Of a stretch of 16,603 nt of DNA, positions 12,335-16,603 are shown piece after piece. The first letter of the stretch is position 1, and each line of letters starts with the position of its first letter. The notes beneath the pieces were generated by a model. That model did not search any database, was not told the origin of the DNA, and saw only the letters and a program-made list of their open reading frames with translations. Location of the stretch: NCBI GenBank assembly GCA_964595955.1, contig CAZQSF010000089.1, forward strand, positions 1 to 16,603. Direction: 5' to 3'. A program made the position numbers and the translations under genes. The stretch comes from JAJDFU01 sp964595955. GTDB taxonomy: Bacteria > Bacteroidota > Bacteroidia > Chitinophagales > Saprospiraceae.

Positions 12335-12537
12335 CGGAAAAAATGCAAGACGGCAAACAAAGATCAACCGAAAGCACAACGGGAGTGGGTTTGGGATTTT
12401 TAAACAGCTGCCCCATATCCGTTGTTAGATCGTAAATGCGTTTTTCTAAGCAAGCAGCTATTTGGTGTTGGACTGGTTTTTGTACAAAATGGGCAAAGGG
12501 CCGTTCCATAGGTGCAGTGCATTTTAGGAGGTAGTCC

Positions 12538-12569
12538 TTTGTAATGTTTGGAGAATAGCCCTAATATTG
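12538..12569 (+). promoter_or_regulatory. clpC promoter (TTTG-N20-TAATATTG)
   Basis: TTTG at 12538-12541 matches the Bacteroidota -33 box. TAATATTG at 12562-12569 matches TAnnTTTG with one mismatch, and the 20-base spacer is within the usual range. Transcription would start near 12576, about 17 bases before the ATG at 12593. Confidence 0.6.
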
Positions 12570-12572
12570 TTT

Positions 12573-12584
12573 ATTACAGGTAAT
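12573..12584. promoter_or_regulatory. Dyad ATTAC-AG-GTAAT at the clpC transcription start
   Basis: A perfect 5-bp inverted repeat with a 2-base spacer, overlapping the predicted clpC start site and ending 8 bases before the ATG. A bound repressor here would block initiation. No CtsR or HrcA gene or CIRCE element is in the window. Short enough to be chance. Confidence 0.25.
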
Positions 12585-12592
12585 TAAGCAAC

Positions 12593-15151
12593 ATGAACAA
12601 TAATCGAAAATTTTCGCCCAAGGTAAAGCAGGTCATTTCTCGAAGCCGGGATGAGGCTGTACGCCTGGGTCACGATTTCATCGGCACGGAACACTTGCTT
12701 CTCGGCATCGTTGCGGAGAATGGGGGTCTGGCTGTTCGCGTGCTGGAATCCCTCGAAGTAGATCCGGAAGAACTGGGGCAGAGTCTGCGCGAATCCATTC
12801 GCCGGATTCCATCCTCAAAAACCAAGCTGAACGTAGGAAATATACCCCTGGACAAGAAAGCGGAGAAAGTGCTCAAGGTCACTTTTTTAGAGGCCAAAAT
12901 GCTCAAGAACGAAGAAATCTGTCCCGAACATCTGATCCTTTCCATACTCAAACACAAGGACAACCCCGCTTCCCGCATTCTCAACCAGTTTGACATCGAT
13001 TACGAGATTTACAAGGCCGAACTGGAATACGTCAAGCAGGAACAGAACTTCAGCCGCTCCGACGATCCGCTCGCTCAGGCGCCTTCCGAGCAGGAAGAAC
13101 CCTTTGAAGAAGAAGAGGAAGGTTCTACCGGCCGCTACCAGCAACGAAAAGGAGCTTCTAAGTCGCGCACGCCGGTGCTCGACAACTTCGGCCGCGACAT
13201 CACCAAGCTGGCCGAGGAAGACAAGTTGGACCCCATCATTGGCCGCGAAAACGAAATTGAGCGGGTGTCTCAGATCCTCAGCCGCAGGAAGAAGAACAAC
13301 CCCATCCTCATCGGCGAACCCGGCGTGGGTAAAACCGCTATCGTGGAGGGCCTCGCCCTGCGCATTATTCAGCGAAAGGTATCGCGCACCTTGTTCAACA
13401 AACGGATCGTGATGCTGGATCTGGCTGCCCTGGTAGCCGGCACCAAATACCGCGGTCAGTTTGAGGAGCGCATGAAAGCCATCATGAATGAGCTGGAGAA
13501 ATCCCGCGACGTCATCCTGTTCATCGACGAGATCCATACCATCGTGGGTGCGGGCGGCGCTACGGGTTCGCTCGACGCCTCCAACATATTCAAGCCCGCC
13601 TTGGCCCGGGGCGAACTGCAATGCATCGGTGCTTCCACCCTGGACGAATACCGCCAGCACATCGAAAAAGATGGGGCGTTGGATCGCCGCTTCCAAAAGG
13701 TCATGGTCGATCCTCCTTCTTCGGAGGAAGCCATCCACATCCTCAACAACATCAAGCCCAAATACGAGGATTTCCACAATGTGGAGTACTCGGACGAGGC
13801 GATCAAGGCCTGTGTGCACCTTAGCGATCGCTACATCAGCGACCGCTTCCTGCCCGACAAGGCCATCGACGTACTGGACGAAGTGGGTGCCCGCACGCAC
13901 CTCAAGAACATACACGTACCGAAGCACATCGAAGATCTGGAAAAGGATATTGAGGAACTGAAAGAGCTCAAAAACCAGGCTGTAAAAAACCAGCAATACG
14001 AAAAGGCCGCCGACCTGCGCGACAAGGAAAGCAAGCTCTCCCGCCAGCTGGAATTCGCCAAGGTACAATGGGAGGAAGAGGTCAAAACCAAGCGCTATCC
14101 GGTAGATGAGGAAAACATCGCCGAGGTCGTGTCTATGATGACAGGCATTCCCGTTAAGCGAGTGGCGCAGAGCGAGAGCAAGCGCCTGGTAGGCATGCAA
14201 AAAGACCTGCAGAGCGTAGTCATCGGCCAGAACGAGGCCATCGGCAAGATCACCAAAGCCATACAGCGCAACCGGGTTGGCCTCAAGGACCCCTCCAAGC
14301 CCATCGGCTCCTTTATTTTCCTGGGGCCCACCGGCGTGGGCAAAACGGAACTGGCCAAAGCCCTGGCGCGCTACCTGTTCGACTCGGAAGATTCGCTCAT
14401 CCGAATTGATATGAGCGAGTACATGGAGAAATTCAGCGTAAGCCGGCTGATCGGTGCACCTCCGGGCTATGTGGGCTACGAAGAAGGAGGGCAGCTCACC
14501 GAACGCGTTCGCCGCAAACCCTATTCCGTAATCCTGCTCGACGAGATCGAAAAGGCGCATCCCGATGTGTACAACATTCTTCTTCAGGTGCTGGACGACG
14601 GCCAGCTCACCGACGGCCTGGGACGTCGGGTGGACTTCAAGAACACCCTGATCATCATGACGTCCAACATAGGTGTGCGGCAGCTCAAAGATTTCGGCCA
14701 GGGAGTCGGTTTTGAGACCAAAGCCCGCCAGACCCAATCCGAAGATTACTCCAAGAGCGTCATTCAAAATGCCCTGAAGCGGACGTTCTCACCGGAGTTC
14801 CTCAACCGCATTGACGATGTGATCATTTTCAACAGCCTGGGCCAAGACGAGATCTTCAAGATCATCGATATCACCCTCAAGGATTTGTACAAGCGGCTGG
14901 AAGGCATGGGTTACGAACTCAAACTCAACGAAGAGGCCAAGAAATTCGTGGCCGAAAAAGGCTTCGATCCCCAATTTGGTGCCCGGCCCCTGCACCGGGC
15001 CATCCAGAAATACCTGGAAGACCCACTGGCCGAGTACATTCTGAACGAAAGCCCGGCCGAAGGGGCCGTTCTGGAAGCCGTGCGCAAAGCGGACGAGGAG
15101 GCCCTGGAGATCAAGGCCGTCGAACAGGTAAACACCGACGTCAAGGACTGA
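12593..15151 (+). CDS. clpC: ClpC-type AAA+ unfoldase (ATP-dependent Clp protease ATP-binding subunit)
   Basis: An 852-residue Hsp100 unfoldase that feeds substrates into the ClpP protease. The two Clp N repeats occupy about 4-145, followed by an acidic linker (EEPFEEEEEG). AAA domain 1 has Walker A GEPGVGKT (241-248) and Walker B VILFIDEIH (307-315). A short middle domain with a UVR motif (NQQYEKAADLRDKESKL, about 465-482) marks ClpC rather than ClpA or ClpB. AAA domain 2 has Walker A GPTGVGKT (578-585) and Walker B VILLDEIE (646-653). VGF at 705-707 is the expected ClpP-docking loop. The C-terminal small domain includes PEFLNRID and GARPLHRAI. Length is normal and all ATPase motifs are intact. 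No ctsR, mcsA or mcsB is adjacent. It has its own promoter and a strong terminator 22 bases after the stop. Confidence 0.97.
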   Translation: MNNNRKFSPKVKQVISRSRDEAVRLGHDFIGTEHLLLGIVAENGGLAVRVLESLEVDPEELGQSLRESIRRIPSSKTKLNVGNIPLDKKAEKVLKVTFLEAKMLKNEEICPEHLILSILKHKDNPASRILNQFDIDYEIYKAELEYVKQEQNFSRSDDPLAQAPSEQEEPFEEEEEGSTGRYQQRKGASKSRTPVLDNFGRDITKLAEEDKLDPIIGRENEIERVSQILSRRKKNNPILIGEPGVGKTAIVEGLALRIIQRKVSRTLFNKRIVMLDLAALVAGTKYRGQFEERMKAIMNELEKSRDVILFIDEIHTIVGAGGATGSLDASNIFKPALARGELQCIGASTLDEYRQHIEKDGALDRRFQKVMVDPPSSEEAIHILNNIKPKYEDFHNVEYSDEAIKACVHLSDRYISDRFLPDKAIDVLDEVGARTHLKNIHVPKHIEDLEKDIEELKELKNQAVKNQQYEKAADLRDKESKLSRQLEFAKVQWEEEVKTKRYPVDEENIAEVVSMMTGIPVKRVAQSESKRLVGMQKDLQSVVIGQNEAIGKITKAIQRNRVGLKDPSKPIGSFIFLGPTGVGKTELAKALARYLFDSEDSLIRIDMSEYMEKFSVSRLIGAPPGYVGYEEGGQLTERVRRKPYSVILLDEIEKAHPDVYNILLQVLDDGQLTDGLGRRVDFKNTLIIMTSNIGVRQLKDFGQGVGFETKARQTQSEDYSKSVIQNALKRTFSPEFLNRIDDVIIFNSLGQDEIFKIIDITLKDLYKRLEGMGYELKLNEEAKKFVAEKGFDPQFGARPLHRAIQKYLEDPLAEYILNESPAEGAVLEAVRKADEEALEIKAVEQVNTDVKD

Positions 15152-15172
15152 TTCATGCTGCACAAAACGAAG

Positions 15173-15205
15173 ACGTACACCTGTATTGCACAGGTGTACG
15201 TTTTT
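15173..15205 (+). terminator. Strong intrinsic terminator after clpC
   Basis: A perfect 12-bp stem, ACGTACACCTGT (15173-15184) with ACAGGTGTACGT (15190-15201), a 5-base loop ATTGC and a T run (15201-15205). It begins 22 bases after the clpC stop and cleanly separates clpC from the infC operon. Confidence 0.9.
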
Positions 15206-15212
15206 CATGTCT

Positions 15213-15220
15213 TACCTTTG
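15213..15220 (+). promoter_or_regulatory. Candidate -7 box (TACCTTTG) for the infC operon
   Basis: TACCTTTG is a perfect TAnnTTTG match only 8 bases after the clpC terminator. Transcription would start near 15227, giving a leader of roughly 78 bases before the infC TTG. The expected -33 position falls inside the terminator and has no TTTG, so the upstream element is weak or different. Confidence 0.5.
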
Positions 15221-15228
15221 CAGCTCGA

Positions 15229-15303
15229 CCGGAATAGCAGATTCCAGGAATTTGCGGAACTTTCCGGCATTCATTCCTTTTTTATTCATAAAACTTTAAA
15301 CTA
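15229..15303 (+). promoter_or_regulatory. infC leader with a possible stem-loop
   Basis: The leader can fold by pairing CCGGAA (15229-15234) with TTCCGG (15262-15267), enclosing further short repeats (ATTCC, GGAAT, GGAAC). In other phyla the infC-rpmI-rplT leader is an L20 autoregulation site. Whether this one binds L20 is inference; I cannot match it to a known L20 leader class by eye. Confidence 0.25.
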
Positions 15304-15900
15304 TTGGCAAGGAGACCACCAAGAAGATCATTTCAACGAAGAGACACACGACCGCAACACCGCATCAATCAGCACATTCGCGTACCCGAGGTGCGCCTAG
15401 TGGGTGACAATCTGGAAGAGGTGAGTGAAGCCGTTGGGCAAAAGGTTGCCCCGGGAACCGTCTTCCCTACCGATCAGGTAAGAGACTGGGCCAGAAAAAT
15501 GGAACTCGACCTGGTTGAGATTTCGCCCAACGCCAAGCCCCCTGTCGTCAAGATCATTGACTACAAGAAATTCTTGTACGAGAAAAAGAAAAAGGAGAAA
15601 GAGATCAAGTCCAAGGCCCAGAAAACCGTGATCAAAGAAATCCGGTTTGGGCCCAATACCGACGATCACGATTTCGAATTCAAGCTCCGCCACGCCCAGA
15701 AATTTCTGGAGGAGGGCGCGAAGATCAAAGCCTATGTTCACTTTCGGGGCCGAACCATAGTGTTCAAAGACCGGGGTGAGCTGTTGCTTTTGCGCTTCCT
15801 GAAGGAATTGGAGGACTACGGATCGGCAGAAGCCCTGCCCAAAATGGAGGGGCGCCGCATGATCGTAGTGGTTGCTCCGAAAAAAGCGAAGAAAACCTAG
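15304..15900 (+). CDS. infC: Translation initiation factor IF-3
   Basis: A 198-residue IF-3, which binds the 30S subunit, prevents premature 50S joining and proofreads start codon choice. The N-domain begins after a basic Bacteroidota-like tail (MARRPPRRSFQRRD) with HRINQHIRVPEVRLVGDN. The linker helix has DLVEISPNAKPPVVKIIDYKKFLYEKKKK, and the C-domain IKEIRFGPNTDDHDFEFKLRHAQKFL and KAYVHFRGR. Between DN and DLVEIS the sequence is about ten residues longer than in most IF-3s (EEVSEAVGQKVAPGT). The start must be TTG at 15304: an in-frame stop lies at 15289, only AAC, TTT, AAA and CTA intervene, and the next in-frame ATG would remove most of the N-domain. A rare start fits the known IF-3 autoregulation through its own unusual initiation codon. 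First gene of infC-rpmI-rplT. Confidence 0.95.
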   Translation: MARRPPRRSFQRRDTRPQHRINQHIRVPEVRLVGDNLEEVSEAVGQKVAPGTVFPTDQVRDWARKMELDLVEISPNAKPPVVKIIDYKKFLYEKKKKEKEIKSKAQKTVIKEIRFGPNTDDHDFEFKLRHAQKFLEEGAKIKAYVHFRGRTIVFKDRGELLLLRFLKELEDYGSAEALPKMEGRRMIVVVAPKKAKKT

Positions 15901-15934
15901 GCAGCGGCCCGCCGGTTTATTTCCCGCTTTTTCT

Positions 15935-15942
15935 TAGCTTTG
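15935..15942 (+). promoter_or_regulatory. Possible internal promoter -7 box (TAGCTTTG) before rpmI
   Basis: TAGCTTTG matches TAnnTTTG exactly, 20 bases before the rpmI ATG in the 62-base infC-rpmI gap. The matching -33 region (about 15912-15915) reads CCGG rather than TTTG. If active it would let L35 and L20 be made independently of IF-3. Confidence 0.35.
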
Positions 15943-15962
15943 CCGTCCAAAACTCGACAGCA

Positions 15963-16157
15963 ATGCCAAAGATGAAAACGCATTCCAGTGCGAAGAAGCG
16001 ATTCAAGATCACGGGGTCTGGGAAAGTAAAGCGATTTCAGGCTTACACTTCGCACATGATGCGCAACAAAAGCAAGAAGGCCAAGCTGCGTCTTCGAGAC
16101 TCCACGCTGGTTTCGGAAGCCGACGAAAAACGCATCAAGCGCCTGCTGGCTAAATAA
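15963..16157 (+). CDS. rpmI: 50S ribosomal protein L35
   Basis: A 64-residue, strongly basic protein of the large ribosomal subunit. The family start MPKMKTHSSAKKRFKITGSG is intact, followed by KVKRFQAYTSHMMRNKSKKAKLRLR, and it ends KRIKRLLAK. Length and order are standard. It lies 62 bases after infC and 73 bases before rplT, the usual gene order. The gap before it holds a possible internal promoter, and the gap after it a hairpin. No Shine-Dalgarno sequence precedes the ATG, as expected for Bacteroidota. Confidence 0.98.
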   Translation: MPKMKTHSSAKKRFKITGSGKVKRFQAYTSHMMRNKSKKAKLRLRDSTLVSEADEKRIKRLLAK

Positions 16158-16172
16158 TTCTTTTTTAACGAG

Positions 16173-16211
16173 AGCACAGGATAAAAGCGTCCTGAACAGG
16201 GCCCCTGTGCT
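16173..16211 (+). repeat. Stem-loop in the rpmI-rplT gap
   Basis: AGCACAGG (16173-16180) pairs with CCTGTGCT (16204-16211). Inside, either AGGA with TCCT or CCTG with CAGG could pair. The stem ends 19 bases before the rplT ATG. It has no T run after it, so it is not a standard terminator. L20 is known to regulate its own operon through RNA structures in other phyla, so this is a candidate control site. Confidence 0.4.
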
Positions 16212-16230
16212 GCACTAAAACATTGGTACT

Positions 16231-16578
16231 ATGCCACGTTCTGTCAACGCGGTGGCTTCGCGCAAACGCCGCAAAAAAATCTTGAAAGCAGCCAAGGGGT
16301 ACTTCGGTGCCCGCAGCAAAGTGTATACGGTTGCTAAAAACGCGGTTGAGAAAGGGCTTCAATACGCCTACCGCGACCGCCGCAACAAAAAGCGCGCTTT
16401 CCGCCGCCTTTGGATTGCCCGCATCAATGCGGCAGCCCGTCAAAACGGCACCACCTACTCCAAACTGATTCACCAATTGCACCAAAACGACATTGCGCTC
16501 AACCGGAAGGCCCTGGCAGATCTGGCCATGAACCACCCGGAAGCTTTCAAGGCTGTTGTCGAAGAGGCACAGGCCTGA
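16231..16578 (+). CDS. rplT: 50S ribosomal protein L20
   Basis: A 115-residue basic protein that binds 23S rRNA early in large-subunit assembly. Family blocks are all present: MPRSVNAVASRKRRKKILKAAKGYFGARS, then YAYRDRRNKKRAFRRLWIARINAA, LIHQLHQNDIALNRKALADLA and a short C-terminal tail (AVVEEAQA). Length is normal (usually 114-118). It is the third gene of infC-rpmI-rplT. In other bacteria L20 represses translation of this operon by binding a leader or intergenic RNA that mimics its 23S site; the stem-loop just upstream (16173-16211) is the obvious place to look here. The window ends 25 bases after the stop, with no terminator visible. Confidence 0.98.
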   Translation: MPRSVNAVASRKRRKKILKAAKGYFGARSKVYTVAKNAVEKGLQYAYRDRRNKKRAFRRLWIARINAAARQNGTTYSKLIHQLHQNDIALNRKALADLAMNHPEAFKAVVEEAQA

Positions 16579-16603
16579 TCGGCCTGCCGGTGCTTAGCGA
16601 AAA

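Larger units (their letters stand above)
12241..12592. other. Divergent intergenic region between the STAS gene and clpC
   Basis: This 352-base gap holds the dyads at 12284-12334, the clpC promoter (12538-12569) and a small dyad at the likely clpC transcription start, all listed separately. A 64-codon minus-strand frame (12315-12509) is open but has no recognisable domain or promoter, and I do not call it a gene. A minus-strand TACATTTA (complement of 12290-12297) is a one-mismatch -7 box that could drive the STAS-rnz pair, with a leader of about 45 bases. The rest shows nothing I can name. Confidence 0.5.

Noticed and set aside
12315..12509. A 64-codon minus-strand frame between the STAS gene and clpC.
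   Set aside because: No domain, promoter or neighbour supports it, and it overlaps dyads that are better read as regulatory. Not excluded outright.
12887..14767. A 626-codon open frame antisense to clpC.
   Set aside because: It mirrors the strongly biased codon use of clpC, its translation shows no domain, and clpC itself is intact and certain.
15155..15400. An 81-codon plus-strand frame between clpC and infC.
   Set aside because: It runs through the clpC terminator and the infC leader and overlaps infC out of frame.
1..16603. Search for CRISPR arrays, insertion sequences, attachment sites and phage genes.
   Set aside because: No regularly spaced repeats, transposase, integrase or terminal inverted repeats were seen; gene content and composition look chromosomal throughout.

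Overview
The window looks like a chromosomal segment of a Bacteroidota bacterium, plausibly from the Saprospiria/Lewinella-like branch. The evidence: translation starts with no Shine-Dalgarno sequence; several upstream boxes matching the Bacteroidota -7 consensus TAnnTTTG; a Bacteroidota-type PLP arginine decarboxylase; a STAS-ribonuclease Z gene pair; and an effector-associated-domain-like (EAD11-like) protein with FP.G repeats. The taxonomic call is inference; no rRNA is present.

Layout. (i) 1-1849, plus strand: an OsmC-family protein, a small predicted secreted protein and an HtpX-like M48 membrane protease. (ii) 1854-3550, minus strand: a MazG-like/DR2231-like NTP pyrophosphohydrolase followed after 26 bases by a membrane protein with an EAD11-like N-terminus, two FP.G repeats and an unrecognised C-terminal domain. 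(iii) 3858-7801: arginine decarboxylase (plus) and alpha-glucan phosphorylase (minus) face each other, and one CTAG supplies both stop codons. (iv) 7802-8948: a hairpin-bearing phosphorylase leader, a small putative lipoprotein, a hairpin-rich gap, a terminator-like hairpin and tRNA-Lys(TTT) on the minus strand. (v) 8949-12240: DNA polymerase IV (minus) diverges from a Crp/Fnr regulator (plus) across an AT-rich region with a cluster of dyads; the regulator then overlaps tail-to-tail with ribonuclease Z, which lies behind a STAS anti-anti-sigma protein. (vi) 12241-15205: a 352-base gap, then clpC with its own promoter and a strong terminator. (vii) 15213-16578: infC-rpmI-rplT (IF-3, L35, L20), where infC can start only at TTG.

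Most of the content is housekeeping: protein quality control (ClpC, M48 protease), translation (IF-3, L35, L20, tRNA-Lys, RNase Z), carbon storage (glucan phosphorylase), polyamine synthesis and damage-tolerant replication. The most unusual gene is the EAD11-like membrane protein. EAD domains are known from conflict/defence proteins of multicellular-like bacteria, but no effector (caspase, NTPase, TIR) is encoded here, so I do not claim a complete new system. The other points worth a second look are regulatory: the dyad cluster between dinB and the crp-like gene, alternative hairpins upstream of the phosphorylase, non-ATG starts of infC and the arginine decarboxylase, and a short in-frame upstream ORF before the latter.
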